Source of the DNA: Phreatobacter sp.
GTDB lineage: Bacteria > Pseudomonadota > Alphaproteobacteria > Rhizobiales > Phreatobacteraceae
Direction of reading: 5' to 3'
DNA length: 64,000 nucleotides
NCBI RefSeq assembly: GCF_022843985.1
Contig: NZ_JALHMP010000004.1
Span: 1 to 64,000, forward strand
The notes under the pieces are model-generated. The model made no database searches and was not told the origin of the DNA. It saw nothing but the letters and a program-made list of their open reading frames with translations. This document shows, in pieces, positions 1-9,024 of this stretch. How positions within the stretch are numbered: position 1 is the stretch's first letter; every line of letters starts with the position of its first letter. Made by a program: the position numbers and the translations under genes.

Positions 1-546
1 GAAAGTGACACCACGCCCCGTCCGCGTCGCGAGACCTTCCGCGATTAGATGATCGGCGCGCCGCTCCATCGCCGCGCGCACCTCGGCGCCGAATCCGCCA
101 TGGCTGAGCGGGGCGCGGGTCCTGGCGAGCGCCAGCCGGTCGAGCCAGGTGGCGCCGTCCGCGCCGAGCTGCGCCTCAAGCGACAGGTCCGACCGGCCGA
201 CGAGCGAGAGGACGGCGCGTCCGTCCTCGCGCGGCGACCAGAGCCGCGTTTCGACGATGCCGCCGGGCAGCGTATCGCCCGTCGCCTCAAGGTCGCGGAA
301 GCGCAGGTGGTGGACCCGTCCGTCGATGGCGTCGATCACGGAATAGGCTTCGCCGGTGAGCTCGTCATGCAGCCCGCGCTCGACGAGCCGGCCGAGGATC
401 GGCTCAGCGGGTGTGGCCTCTATCGCGAAGTCGGTCTGCGCGCGGTCCGGACGGCCCGCCAGCGCGCGGTGCATCGTGCGGATGATGTCGCCGCGATCGG
501 CCATCTCGCGCAGCGTTTGCTCGAGGCCGGGTCTGAGCGCATTATT
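1..546 (-). pseudogene. Fragment of a DUF3363-type conjugative relaxase, 5' end missing
   Basis: Reading the minus strand from about 546 to the left edge gives an uninterrupted frame that resembles the C-terminal DUF3363 region of VirD2-like relaxases. Recognisable pieces are LREMADRGDIIRTMHRAL, then GRLVERGLHDELTGEAYSVID, then ATWLDRLALAR and FGAEVRAAMERRADHL near the edge. Such proteins nick and pilot plasmid or integrative-element DNA in conjugation. No start codon and no N-terminal nuclease domain (HxH and Tyr motifs) lie upstream: similarity stops around 546 and the frame runs on into unrelated sequence. The remaining C-terminus lies outside the window. I call it a truncated remnant of a mobile element. 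The family call rests on remembered conservation and is fairly confident; whether the truncation happened with the adjacent comM break is inference. Confidence 0.7.
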
Positions 547-703
547 CCCCTCCGAAAGCCGTCTGGCCTGAGTGAGCCCCGACTTCGTAAATTCCTGTAT
601 GACTTTGGCGGCGGGTAATGCTGCGGGGAAGTGCGGGGCGGCTGGCGTGCCCCCACGCAACCACACGACGAACTTCCCCATCGCAAGGGGAGTCAGGACG
701 GCG
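547..703. other. Non-coding junction DNA between relaxase fragment and IS-like terminus
   Basis: No convincing gene is seen. The relaxase frame stays open for some codons (KVIQEFTKSGLTQARRL) but no longer resembles the family, so the true breakpoint is near 546. Short frames here have no ribosome binding site or recognisable motif. Confidence 0.5.
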
Positions 704-857
704 TTGTCTCAATTCAATTGGAACACCCAGTTGAATGCGAACGCCGAGCACGCTGGATCGGAGATTTAGATGTCTGAAATGGTTGTCGAAAAAATTAGAT
801 CGCCGCCGTTTGTCTCAATTCAAATGTAATGTCTCAATTGCACTGTAAATTTTCAAT
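704..857. mobile_element. Insertion-sequence-like terminus with repeated TGTCTCAATT
   Basis: The 10-mer TGTCTCAATT occurs three times here: at 705-714 and 811-820 (each followed by CAA), and at 830-839 (followed by GCACTGTAAATTTTC). The block is clearly AT-richer than its neighbours and ends exactly where comM similarity begins (about 858). Several short repeats near an end are typical of IS21-family elements, so a decayed IS21-like terminus is my best guess. No transposase is present in the window and no target-site duplication can be identified, because the other side is relaxase DNA rather than comM. Confidence 0.45.
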
Positions 858-1691
858 CAGGGCCGCCATGGACGCCGAATGGTGCGGATTGCGGAACGGA
901 CGGCGCGTCGTCAGCTGTCCCCCCTCCAGTTCCCCCGCCACGGAGTGGATCATCGAGACCTCGAGGAGTTCGGCAGCGGTCAGCGGTGGCAGGATCGAGG
1001 GCATCCGGCTCGCCAGCATCGACTTGCCGGAGCCCGGTGGTCCGTTCATCAGCAGCGCATGGCCGCCGGCCGCGGCGATCTCCAGCGCGCGTTTGGCGCT
1101 CTCCTGGCCCTTGATGTCGCGCAGGTCGGCGAGCGGCGCATCCACGGTGCGGATCCCGGGCTTCGGGCGCGACAGGACCTGGCTGCCGCGGAAATGGTTG
1201 GCGAGCTGCACCAGGTTGTCCGGTGCCAGCACCGCGACATCCTCGCCCGCCCAGGCGGCCTCAGGACCGCAGGCCGCCGGACAGATGATGCCGAGTCCGA
1301 GCGCATTGGCCGCCATGGCCGCAGGCAGGACCCCGGCGACGGGCGTGATCCGCCCGTCGAGGGCGAGTTCCCCCAGCACGACGAAGCCGCCGAGGGCGTC
1401 GGCGGGAATGGCCCCGATCGCCGCCATCAGTCCCAGCGCGATCGGCAGGTCGAAATGCGAGCCCTCCTTGGGCAGGTCGGCCGGAGCGAGATTGACGGTG
1501 ATGCGCCGTCCCGGCAGGGCCAGGCCCGAGGCCACCAGCGCCGACCGGACGCGCTCGCGCGCCTCGCTCACCGCCTTGTCGGGAAGCCCGACGATGTTGA
1601 ACACGATCTGCCCGGCGAGGACATGGACCTGAACGTCGACAGGCTTGGCCTCGATCCCCTCGAATGCGACCGTCGCGACCCGCTGCACCAT
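834..1691 (-). pseudogene. comM: ComM/YifB Mg-chelatase-like AAA+ ATPase, 3' half lost
   Basis: ComM is a DNA helicase that promotes branch migration during natural transformation. The start at 1691 gives MVQRVATVAFEGIEAKPVDV, the usual N-terminus, followed by the Lon-like N-terminal domain and a Walker A motif GPPGSGKS near residue 220. The family is usually about 500 residues. Here similarity ends right after RNPHHSASMAAL (base 858) and the frame closes with a few foreign codons, giving 285 residues. Walker B, the arginine finger and the C-terminal Mg-chelatase domain are missing, so the product should not be functional. The break coincides with the repeat-bearing IS-like terminus. The other half may lie left of the window beyond an inserted element, or be deleted. 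Confidence 0.9.
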
Positions 1692-1824
1692 GGCCCACCC
1701 CCTGAACCATCCTGACGCAAACAGTCATCGGAACAATCCGGGAACATACGGATGTTCCAATTTTGTTCACGCCGGAGAAGGATGGGGTTGAGGATATGGG
1801 GCGGCATCCCCCGCAGGGTCCGGT

Positions 1825-1884
1825 CGATGCGGGTCGTTTCGATGCGAGTCGTTTCGATGCGGGTCGTTTCGATGCGGGTCGTTG
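1825..1884. repeat. Four tandem copies of a 15-bp unit
   Basis: The unit CGATGCGGGTCGTTT is repeated head to tail four times (1825, 1840, 1855, 1870), with one G-to-A change in copy 2 and a final G in copy 4. It lies in the 221-bp gap between the stop of mnhG and the start of comM. The 15-bp length keeps any reading frame open. No function is evident; it is a likely slippage-prone minisatellite. Confidence 0.95.
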
Positions 1885-1912
1885 CGAATGGGCCGCGCGC
1901 CTGCCCTCCGCG

Positions 1913-2299
1913 TCAGGGCTCGTGCCGCTGCCTGTCCTGGGAGGCTTGCCCGAGGGTGGCCCAGCCGCCGCTGGCCTCGACGTCGGGGAGGTCTTTGCGC
2001 AGCGCGAGGTGGCGCAGCAGATAGGCCTTGGACACCAGGTGGGCGGTGACGGGCGCCGTGATGAACAGGAACAGCGTGATCAGGAGTTCGTGGAAGGAGA
2101 ACAGCCCCAGGACGATCAGGAAGTAGAGCATCGAGGCGATGAGCAGCGCGCCGATGCCGAGCGTCGTCGCCTTGGTCGGCGCATGCAGCCGTCGCATCAT
2201 GTCCGGCAGTTTGGCCAGCCCGAAAGAGCCGACCAGCAGGAAGAAGGCACCGACGATCAGCAGGCCGGCGATCAGGAGCTCCGCGATCCACGCCATCAT
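1913..2299 (-). CDS. mnhG: Na+(K+)/H+ antiporter subunit G
   Basis: Small membrane subunit of the multi-subunit cation/proton antiporter (Mrp/Mnh/Pha). The 128-residue product has three hydrophobic segments (about residues 4-28, 46-66 and 70-92) and the MnhG/PhaG hallmark GLAKLPDMMRRLHAPTKATTLG after the first. It is the last gene of the operon, 7 bp after mnhF. Two adjacent ATG codons (2299 and 2296) are possible starts; the first is used. The C-terminal tail (about 30 residues) is hydrophilic. In the complex it is needed for assembly and transport with the other subunits. Confidence 0.93.
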   Translation of the reverse strand: MMAWIAELLIAGLLIVGAFFLLVGSFGLAKLPDMMRRLHAPTKATTLGIGALLIASMLYFLIVLGLFSFHELLITLFLFITAPVTAHLVSKAYLLRHLALRKDLPDVEASGGWATLGQASQDRQRHEP

Positions 2300-2306
2300 C
2301 TCGGCC

Positions 2307-2576
2307 TCACTCGATCACGTTGCCGCGCAGCAGATATTTGCAGAAGGCCACCGTCGACAGGAAGCCGACCATGGCGAAGAGCAGGGCCGCCTCGAAAAAG
2401 ATCGTGACGCCGAACCAGATGCCGAGCACCACGATCAGACCGATGGAATTGATGACCATGGTGTCGAGCGCCAGCACGCGATCGAGCGCGTGCGGGCCGA
2501 CCGCCAGGCGATAGAGATTGAGCAGGAGGGAGAGGGAAATCGCCACGAAGGCGATCACGCAGGCTGTCGCGATCAT
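2307..2576 (-). CDS. mnhF: Na+(K+)/H+ antiporter subunit F
   Basis: An 89-residue protein with three transmembrane segments and the MnhF/PhaF signature YRLAVGPHALDRVLALD after the first helix. It is the small F subunit of the Mrp-type antiporter in the inner membrane. The ATG at 2576 overlaps the mnhE stop (ATGA), which implies translational coupling and fixes the start. A longer in-frame extension upstream only reads over mnhE. Confidence 0.93.
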   Translation of the reverse strand: MIATACVIAFVAISLSLLLNLYRLAVGPHALDRVLALDTMVINSIGLIVVLGIWFGVTIFFEAALLFAMVGFLSTVAFCKYLLRGNVIE

Positions 2577-3064
2577 GCGAAGATCTCCATGAGGCGCCGC
2601 TCGTAGCGCTCCTTGATGGCATTGACCGTGCCGTCGGGATCGTCGGTCTCGAGGCAATGGACGAGGATCGCCGTGCCGTCGGCCGAGAGATCGGCGCTGA
2701 TCGTGCCCGGCGTCATGGTGATGGTACCGGCGAGAATGGTGATGGCCTCCGCATTGGTCAACGCCAGCGGAACCCGCACGAACTGGGAGCGCAGGCTGTC
2801 GCCGCGGCGGAACAGGACGAGCTGGGCCACCTGGATGTTGGAGACGACGATGTCCCAGAGCACCACGAGCGTGAAATCAATGATCCGCCAGGGGTTCTTG
2901 AAGCGCGGACGTTCCGGCCAGTAGGCCTGGGTCACCAGGGGAATGACCAGGCCGAGGGCAAGTCCCAGCACGGCATGGCCGAGAGACACGTCATTGGCCA
3001 GCGCCATCCAGACGCCGGCGATGACGAGGGTCAGGATCGGTTGCGGAAGAAAGCGGGTCCCCAT
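2573..3064 (-). CDS. mnhE: Na+(K+)/H+ antiporter subunit E
   Basis: A 163-residue protein with two or three N-terminal hydrophobic segments followed by a soluble domain containing the MnhE pattern LTNAEAITILAGTITMTPGTISAD (about residues 100-125). It is an accessory subunit of the Mrp/Pha antiporter. The ATG at 3064 overlaps the mnhD stop as TGATG; a GTG one codon upstream (3067) is an alternative. It overlaps mnhF at its 3' end, so C, D, E and F form a tightly coupled string. Confidence 0.93.
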   Translation of the reverse strand: MGTRFLPQPILTLVIAGVWMALANDVSLGHAVLGLALGLVIPLVTQAYWPERPRFKNPWRIIDFTLVVLWDIVVSNIQVAQLVLFRRGDSLRSQFVRVPLALTNAEAITILAGTITMTPGTISADLSADGTAILVHCLETDDPDGTVNAIKERYERRLMEIFA

Positions 3065-4608
3065 CACGGCTTCCCCGCACTGGCGAGCGGGGCGGGCCCG
3101 AGAACCGCCCGCACATAGGCACCGGTATCCAGGATCTGGGCCGCCGTCAGCCCCATCTCGCGGCGCACCGGTCCGGCAAAGGCGGTGAGAGCGACGGTGG
3201 CACCGAGCAAGGTCGCGAAGACCGCCACCGGCAGCGGCCTGAGCGGCGGCACCGCGGCGGCAGGCCCGCCCTGGGGCGCCGCAGGCTTCCAGAACAGCAC
3301 GCTCCCGGCGCGAGCGAAGGCGAGGATCGCCACCAGGCTGGTGGCCAGCAGCATGGCCCAGATCCAGGGGGCCGCGCCGCTGTCGCGGCTCGCCTCCATG
3401 ATCATCAGCTTGCCGAGGAAACCCGAGAGCGGCGGCAGGCCGGCCATGGCGATGGCGGCGGCGAAGAACAGCCCGGACAGCAGCACCGGATGGCCGACGG
3501 CGGCGGGAACGAGACGGTCCTCCGCCCCGCCGCGCTGCGGCACGAGAATGTCGACAAGCAGGAACAGCGTCGCGCCGGCCATGGTGGAATGCAGGACGTA
3601 ATAGAGCCCGGCCCCGATGCCGCCCGCATCGAACAGGCCGAAGGCGACGAGCAGCGACCCCATCGACCAGACCACGGCGAAACAGGCAAGGCTGAGCAGG
3701 CTGCGCGCCGCGAGCATGCCCAGGGCCCCGACGACGAGGGTCGCCAGGGCGGCGGGCAGCATCCAGGGCGTGACGATCCCCGCCACGGCGCCCGCATCGG
3801 CCCCGAAGATCAGCGTGTAGACGCGCAGGATCGTATAGGCACCGACCTTGGTCATGATCATGAACAGCGCCGCCGACAGGCCCGGAGCCGCCGCATAGGC
3901 CGTCGGCAGCCAGCCGTGCAGCGGTGCCACCGAGGCCTTCAGCGCGAAGACCATGAAGAGAAGCACCGCGCCGACGCCGAGCAGCGCCGTGTCGCCCGCC
4001 CCCACCGCTGCCACCTTGCGCGCCAGATCCGCCATATTGAGCGTCCCGGTCACGGCATAGATGGTTCCGACCGCGAACAGGAAGAGCGTCGAACCGATGA
4101 GGTTGATCGTCACATATTGGAAGCCCGCCTTCAGGCGTTGCGCCCCGCCGCCATGCAGCATCAGGCCATAGGAGGCGATCAGCATGACCTCGAAGAAGAC
4201 GAAGAGGTTGAACACGTCGCCGGTCAGGAAGGCGCCGTTGACGCCGAGCAGCTGGAACTGGAACAGCGGATGGAAATGCCGCCCGCGCGTGTCCCAGCCG
4301 GCGGTGGCATAGAGCACGATGGCCAGGGCCAGCACGGCGAAGAGCAGCACCATGGTGGCCGACAGCCGGTCGAGGATCAGCACGATGCCATAGGGCGCCG
4401 GCCAGGCACCGACGAGATAGGGCCGCACCGTGCCGTCCTGGGCCAGACCGTAAAGGCCGATCGCCACCGCCAGCAGCGCCAGCGTCGCGGCGATGGAGAC
4501 GACCCGCTGGGCCGCCAGATTGTGGCGTGCGGTCAGGATCAGCAGCGGCGCCACGAGGGCGGGCAACACCAGGGGAGCGATGATCCAGTGGTTCATGGCT
4601 GTCTGCAT
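3064..4608 (-). CDS. mnhD: Na+(K+)/H+ antiporter subunit D
   Basis: A 514-residue polytopic protein of the proton-conducting membrane transporter family shared with complex I NuoL/M/N. It has about 14 hydrophobic segments. The conserved core is visible as FFEVMLIASYGLMLHGG (about residues 130-146) and FALKASVAPLHGWLPTAYA (about 218-236), with the lysine and histidine of the ion path, and LPPLSGFLGKLMIM (about 395-408). With subunit A it carries the proton/cation exchange. The start at 4608 (MQTAMNHWIIAP) overlaps the mnhC stop as TGATG. Confidence 0.95.
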   Translation of the reverse strand: MQTAMNHWIIAPLVLPALVAPLLILTARHNLAAQRVVSIAATLALLAVAIGLYGLAQDGTVRPYLVGAWPAPYGIVLILDRLSATMVLLFAVLALAIVLYATAGWDTRGRHFHPLFQFQLLGVNGAFLTGDVFNLFVFFEVMLIASYGLMLHGGGAQRLKAGFQYVTINLIGSTLFLFAVGTIYAVTGTLNMADLARKVAAVGAGDTALLGVGAVLLFMVFALKASVAPLHGWLPTAYAAAPGLSAALFMIMTKVGAYTILRVYTLIFGADAGAVAGIVTPWMLPAALATLVVGALGMLAARSLLSLACFAVVWSMGSLLVAFGLFDAGGIGAGLYYVLHSTMAGATLFLLVDILVPQRGGAEDRLVPAAVGHPVLLSGLFFAAAIAMAGLPPLSGFLGKLMIMEASRDSGAAPWIWAMLLATSLVAILAFARAGSVLFWKPAAPQGGPAAAVPPLRPLPVAVFATLLGATVALTAFAGPVRREMGLTAAQILDTGAYVRAVLGPAPLASAGKP

Positions 4609-4985
4609 CACGGCCGCGCCTGGTCGGTTGTGACCTGCGCCGCGGCGGTCTCGTCGGCCGCGGCCGGGCTGTCCTCGACGGAATCGGAGCCGGTCTCCAG
4701 GAAGCTGCGGAGCGCCAGCACGACGACGAGGGCGGTCATGCCGAAGGAAATGACGATGGCGGTGAGCACAAGCGCCTGCGGCAGCGGATCGGCATAGCCG
4801 GCCGCGCCCGCGGCATAGATCGGCGGCTGGTTGACCGCCAGCCGGCCCGTGGCGAACAGGAAGAGGTTCACCCCATAGGACAGGAAGACCGTGCCGATGA
4901 CGACCGGAAAGGTCTGGCGCCGCAGCACGAGATAGACCCCGACGGCCGTCAGGAGGCCGATGGCAGACGCAACGAGCACCTCCAT
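4608..4985 (-). CDS. mnhC: Na+(K+)/H+ antiporter subunit C
   Basis: A 125-residue NuoK-like subunit with three transmembrane helices (about residues 3-22, 28-46 and 70-93). The NuoK/MnhC pattern is seen in TFPVVIGTVFLSYGVNLFLF and DPLPQALVLTAIVISFG. The ATG at 4985 directly abuts the mnhAB stop (4986-4988). The C-terminal 30 residues are hydrophilic and poorly conserved. Confidence 0.94.
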   Translation of the reverse strand: MEVLVASAIGLLTAVGVYLVLRRQTFPVVIGTVFLSYGVNLFLFATGRLAVNQPPIYAAGAAGYADPLPQALVLTAIVISFGMTALVVVLALRSFLETGSDSVEDSPAAADETAAAQVTTDQARP

Positions 4986-7853
4986 TCAGCCCTCCCTCGG
5001 CAAGGATCCGCCGGCTTGCGGCGCGGCCTGCGGCAACCGGATATCGCTGGGCCCATCGGGAACCGGGCTGCGCTCGGCGCGGGCCTCGATCCGCGAGATC
5101 TGCGCCAGCGCCAGCAGCACGGTTCCGACCACGGCCAGGAAGACGCCGGTGTCGAAGGCCATCGCCGTGGCGAGCTCGATCTGGCCGATCAGCGGAATGT
5201 CGAAATAGCCGAAGGAACTGGTCAGGAACGGTCGACCGAACACGAAGGACCCGAGCCCCGTCAACCCGGCGATGATGACGCCCGCGCCGACCAGCGTATG
5301 ACCGTCGAACCGGGCCCTCTGATGGCTCCAGGCATAGCCGCTCGCCATATATTGCATGATATAGGCGATGGCGACGACAAGTCCGGCGATGAAGCCGCCA
5401 CCCGGCTGGTTGTGACCGCGCAGGAAGATGAACACGCCCACGGTGAAGACGAGCGGCAGCATGGCACGCGTCGCCACCACAAGGATCAGCGGATGGGCCT
5501 CGGCCGATTCCAGCCCCTGCCGCATGGAATCCAGGCGGCGGGCGGCAGGCCCGCGCAGGGCCGTGTCGAGCAGCGCGAAGATGGCCAGCGCCGCAATGCC
5601 CAGCACGATGATCTCGCCATAGGTATCGAAAGCGCGGAAGTCGACGAGGATGACATTGACGATATTGGTGCCGCCACCCCCCGGCTTGGACTGGGCGATG
5701 TGGTAGTCCGAGATCGTCGAGAAGTCGCGCGTCAGAATGGCGAAGGCGAGCGCCGCCACGCCGAGCCCGGCGGCCACGGCAATGGCACCGTCCCGGACTT
5801 TCCGCGCTGTCTGCGGTTCGGCAGGCGCCGTCTTCGGCAGCAGGTTGAGCGCCAGCAGCAGCAGGATGGTGGACACCACCTCGACGGAGATCTGCGTCAG
5901 GGCAAGGTCGGGAGCCGAGAACTGGATGAAGGCCAGCGAGACGATCAGGCCGACGACACTGGTAAGGACCAGGGTCAGAAGACGGTTGCCGTGCTGGATC
6001 ACCACCACGCCGGCGGCGGCGATCAAAGCGCCCCAGGCCACCAGTGCCACGACATGCACGGGCAGCATGGCGCGCGTGCCGACCGCGTGCGGGAAATGGG
6101 TGAAGGCCCACAGGCCGATGACCAGCACCGACACGGCGATGATGGCGATGGACCGGGGCAGCGATTCCACATTGGCCCGAAGGGTGAACCAGCGTGCCGC
6201 GGCGACGGCGGCCGTGATGACGGCCTCGAACATCGCCTTCGCCTCGGGGCGCGGCCAGGCGCTGCGCAGCCGCGCCAGGCCGCCATGGCCCTGGAACGCC
6301 AGCACGCCGCCGATGACCGCCGCGATGCTCATGAACAGGGCCGGCGTGAAGCCGTGCCACAGCGACAGCGAATAATAGGGCAGCGGCGCGGCGCCGATGA
6401 CCGCCTGGGCGGTGCGCGCCACGATCGGCCCGGCGATCAGCGCCGGCAACAGCCCGATGGCGACGACCAGCACCACCAGCAGCGCGACGGGCAGCCACAT
6501 GCCGATGCCGGGATCATGCGGGTGGTGGGGATAGTCATGGCGCGCGGGCCCGGCAAAGGTGCCGACGGCGAGCCGCACCGAATAGGCGACCGAGACGAGG
6601 GCGGCGAGGGTCGCACCGACGGGAATGAGCCAGCCGAGGCCGGCGAGCGACCCGGAGACCGAGGCCTCCAGCATCATCTCCTTCGACAGGAAGCCGTTCA
6701 GCGGCGGCAGGCCGGCCATCGAGGCCGATGCGATGCCGGCCAGAACGGCGGTGACCGGCATCAGCTTGGCGAGGCCGCCGAGCCGGCGGATGTCACGCGT
6801 GCCGGCCTCGTGGTCGACGATCCCCGCCGCCATGAAGAGGGCGGCCTTGAAGGTCGCGTGGTTGAGGATGTGGAAGACGCAGGCCACCGCGGCATAGGGC
6901 GTGCCGAGGCCGAGCAGCATCACCATCAGGCCGAGATGGCTGACGGTGGAATAGGCGAGGATCGCCTTCAGGTCGTCCTTGAACAGGGCGATCCAGGCGC
7001 CCACCAGCATGGTCACCAGGCCGACGGGGACGACGATGGAAAACCACAGGTCGGTCCCGGCGAGAACCGGCCACAGCCGCGCCAGCAGGAAGACGCCCGC
7101 CTTCACCATGGTCGCCGAATGCAGATAGGCGGAGACCGGGGTCGGCGCCGCCATGGCATGCGGCAGCCAGAAATGGAACGGGAACTGGGCCGATTTGGTG
7201 AAGGCGCCGGCGAGGACGAGGGCGAGGATCAGCGGATAGAGCGGCGAGGCCTTGATCACGTCGCCCTTGGTCAGGAGGACGCTCAGCTCGTAGGACCCGC
7301 CGACATGGCCGAGTAGCAGCATGCCCGCGGTGAGCAGCAGGCCGCCGCCGCCGGTGACCACCAGCGCCATGCGGGCGCCCTGGCGGCCGGCCGCCGCATG
7401 GCCCCAGAAGCCGATGAGCAGGAAGGACGAGAGGCTCGTCAGCTCCCAGAAGATCAGCATCAGGATGATGTTGTCCGACAGGACGATGCCGACCATCGCC
7501 CCCTGGAACAGCAGCAGATAGGCGTAGAACCGGCCGATCGAATCCTGGCGGCTGAGGTAATAGCGGGCATAGACGATGATCAGCGCGCCGATGGCGAGGA
7601 TCATCGTGGCGAAGAACAGCCCGAGCCCGTCGGCGAAGAAGCGGAAGGACAGTCCGATCTCGGGAACCCAGGCCGTCCCGGCAAGAACCGTCTCGCCGCG
7701 ATAGACGGCCGGCGCATCGAGCAGCAGCAGGGCGAGGCTGGACAGCGTCACCGCCAGGGTCACGAGCATCGTCGTGTCGCGGCCGGAGCGGGCGAAAAGC
7801 GGCGGCAGCAGCGCCCCGAAAAGGGGGATGAGCGGCACGAGAATGAGGTTCAT
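4986..7853 (-). CDS. mnhA: Na+(K+)/H+ antiporter subunit A fused to subunit B
   Basis: First gene of the operon. This 955-residue membrane protein joins a NuoL-like subunit A (residues about 1-780) to a complete MnhB domain (about 790-930). The A part has the antiporter core FWELTSLSSFLLIGFW (about 130-145), FTKSAQFPFHFWLPHAMAAP (about 218-237) and LPPLNGFLSKEMM. The B part shows the hallmark FLRGHNQPGGGFIAGLV. This A-B fusion is the form found in rhizobial Pha systems, giving six genes rather than seven. The complex exports Na+ or K+ in exchange for protons and serves pH and salt homeostasis. The ATG at 7853 is supported by the typical MNLILVPLIPLFGALL start. Confidence 0.95.
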   Translation of the reverse strand: MNLILVPLIPLFGALLPPLFARSGRDTTMLVTLAVTLSSLALLLLDAPAVYRGETVLAGTAWVPEIGLSFRFFADGLGLFFATMILAIGALIIVYARYYLSRQDSIGRFYAYLLLFQGAMVGIVLSDNIILMLIFWELTSLSSFLLIGFWGHAAAGRQGARMALVVTGGGGLLLTAGMLLLGHVGGSYELSVLLTKGDVIKASPLYPLILALVLAGAFTKSAQFPFHFWLPHAMAAPTPVSAYLHSATMVKAGVFLLARLWPVLAGTDLWFSIVVPVGLVTMLVGAWIALFKDDLKAILAYSTVSHLGLMVMLLGLGTPYAAVACVFHILNHATFKAALFMAAGIVDHEAGTRDIRRLGGLAKLMPVTAVLAGIASASMAGLPPLNGFLSKEMMLEASVSGSLAGLGWLIPVGATLAALVSVAYSVRLAVGTFAGPARHDYPHHPHDPGIGMWLPVALLVVLVVAIGLLPALIAGPIVARTAQAVIGAAPLPYYSLSLWHGFTPALFMSIAAVIGGVLAFQGHGGLARLRSAWPRPEAKAMFEAVITAAVAAARWFTLRANVESLPRSIAIIAVSVLVIGLWAFTHFPHAVGTRAMLPVHVVALVAWGALIAAAGVVVIQHGNRLLTLVLTSVVGLIVSLAFIQFSAPDLALTQISVEVVSTILLLLALNLLPKTAPAEPQTARKVRDGAIAVAAGLGVAALAFAILTRDFSTISDYHIAQSKPGGGGTNIVNVILVDFRAFDTYGEIIVLGIAALAIFALLDTALRGPAARRLDSMRQGLESAEAHPLILVVATRAMLPLVFTVGVFIFLRGHNQPGGGFIAGLVVAIAYIMQYMASGYAWSHQRARFDGHTLVGAGVIIAGLTGLGSFVFGRPFLTSSFGYFDIPLIGQIELATAMAFDTGVFLAVVGTVLLALAQISRIEARAERSPVPDGPSDIRLPQAAPQAGGSLPREG

Positions 7854-8073
7854 CGGCTGCGCGGTCCCATGGCGGCGGCAGTCCCGAGATCGTTGTGTTC
7901 AGCCCCCATCCGGCCCGCAGCTCCCCTCTCTTTCCCGATCCGCGATCTCTCTCGCGACTAAGGCGTTGCCGACTCACCGGCGTCAACCCCCGAACGGCCG
8001 CTGCTGCGCGATTGCCACAGAGTTTCGCCGCCGACGATTGTGGCATTTGGCTGCATGGCGCGACCGGGCCGCC

Positions 8074-9012
8074 TCAGCGCCGTTTCTCGATCGCCTCCCA
8101 GACGGTGGCGGCGATGTCCGGTCCGCCGAGCCGGCGGATGGCGCGGATCCCGGTCGGCGCGGTGACGTTGATCTCGGTCAGGTTGCCGCCGATCACGTCG
8201 ATTCCGGCGAGGATGATGCCGCGCGCCTTCAGCTCGGGCCCGATCGTCTCGCAGATCTCCCGCTCGCGCGCGCTGATCTGCGTGGTCTCCGCCGCGCCGC
8301 CGCGCACCATGTTGGACCTGAGGTCGTCGGCTGCCGGCACCCGATTGACCGCCCCGGCAAAGACGCCGTCGACCAGGATGATGCGCTTGTCGCCGTCGCG
8401 CACCGCCGGCAGATAGTGCTGGATCACCCAGGGTTCGCGCGTCAGCGCCGCGAAGGTGTCGAGGAACGAGCCGAAATTCTCGTCGCCGTCGCGGATGCGG
8501 AACACCCCGGCGCCGCCATGCCCGTAGAGCGGCTTCATGACGATGTCGCCGAGCTCCTTGCGGAAGGCCCGGATCGCGTCGAAGTCGCGGGTGACCAGGG
8601 TCTTCGGCATCAGCTGCGGGAACTGGGTGACGAAGATCTTCTCCGGCGCATTGCGCACGCTCGCCGGGTCGTTGACCACCAGCGTCTTCGGATGGACGCG
8701 CTCGAGGAAATGGGTCGCGGTGATGTAATGCAGGTCGAAGGGCGGGTCCTGCCGCATCAGGATCACGTCGAATGTGTCGAGGCTGACGCGAGAGCCTTCA
8801 CCGAGGGTGAAATGGTCGCCCTCGACATCGCGGACGGTAAGCGGATGGGCAAGCGCCGAGGGCACGCCGTCGCGCAGGGCCAGGCTGTCGGGGTGATAGT
8901 AGAAGACCTCATGGCCGCGCCGCTGCGCCTCGAGCATCAGCGCGAAGCCGGAATCGCCCTTGATCTTGATCGATTCCATGGGGTCGGTCTGGACAGCGAC
9001 CTTGAGGCTCAT
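8074..9012 (-). CDS. gshB: Glutathione synthetase
   Basis: ATP-dependent ligase joining gamma-glutamylcysteine and glycine in the cytosol. The 312-residue product matches the usual length. N-terminal domain [22 protein letters not shown], substrate-site residues in [14 protein letters not shown] (about 85-98), and ATP-grasp elements in [16 protein letters not shown] (about 157-172) and [16 protein letters not shown] (about 275-290) are all present. It follows yraN by 12 bp and probably forms an operon with rsmI and yraN. The 220 bp between it and the antiporter operon hold no gene. Confidence 0.96.
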   Translation of the reverse strand: MSLKVAVQTDPMESIKIKGDSGFALMLEAQRRGHEVFYYHPDSLALRDGVPSALAHPLTVRDVEGDHFTLGEGSRVSLDTFDVILMRQDPPFDLHYITATHFLERVHPKTLVVNDPASVRNAPEKIFVTQFPQLMPKTLVTRDFDAIRAFRKELGDIVMKPLYGHGGAGVFRIRDGDENFGSFLDTFAALTREPWVIQHYLPAVRDGDKRIILVDGVFAGAVNRVPAADDLRSNMVRGGAAETTQISAREREICETIGPELKARGIILAGIDVIGGNLTEINVTAPTGIRAIRRLGGPDIAATVWEAIEKRR

Positions 9013-9024
9013 CGGGCATTCCTT

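Noticed and set aside
3064-6498. Long minus-strand frame continuing upstream of mnhD
   Set aside because: The part upstream of 4608 reads over mnhC and mnhA in another frame; only the part after the ATG at 4608 resembles a protein family.
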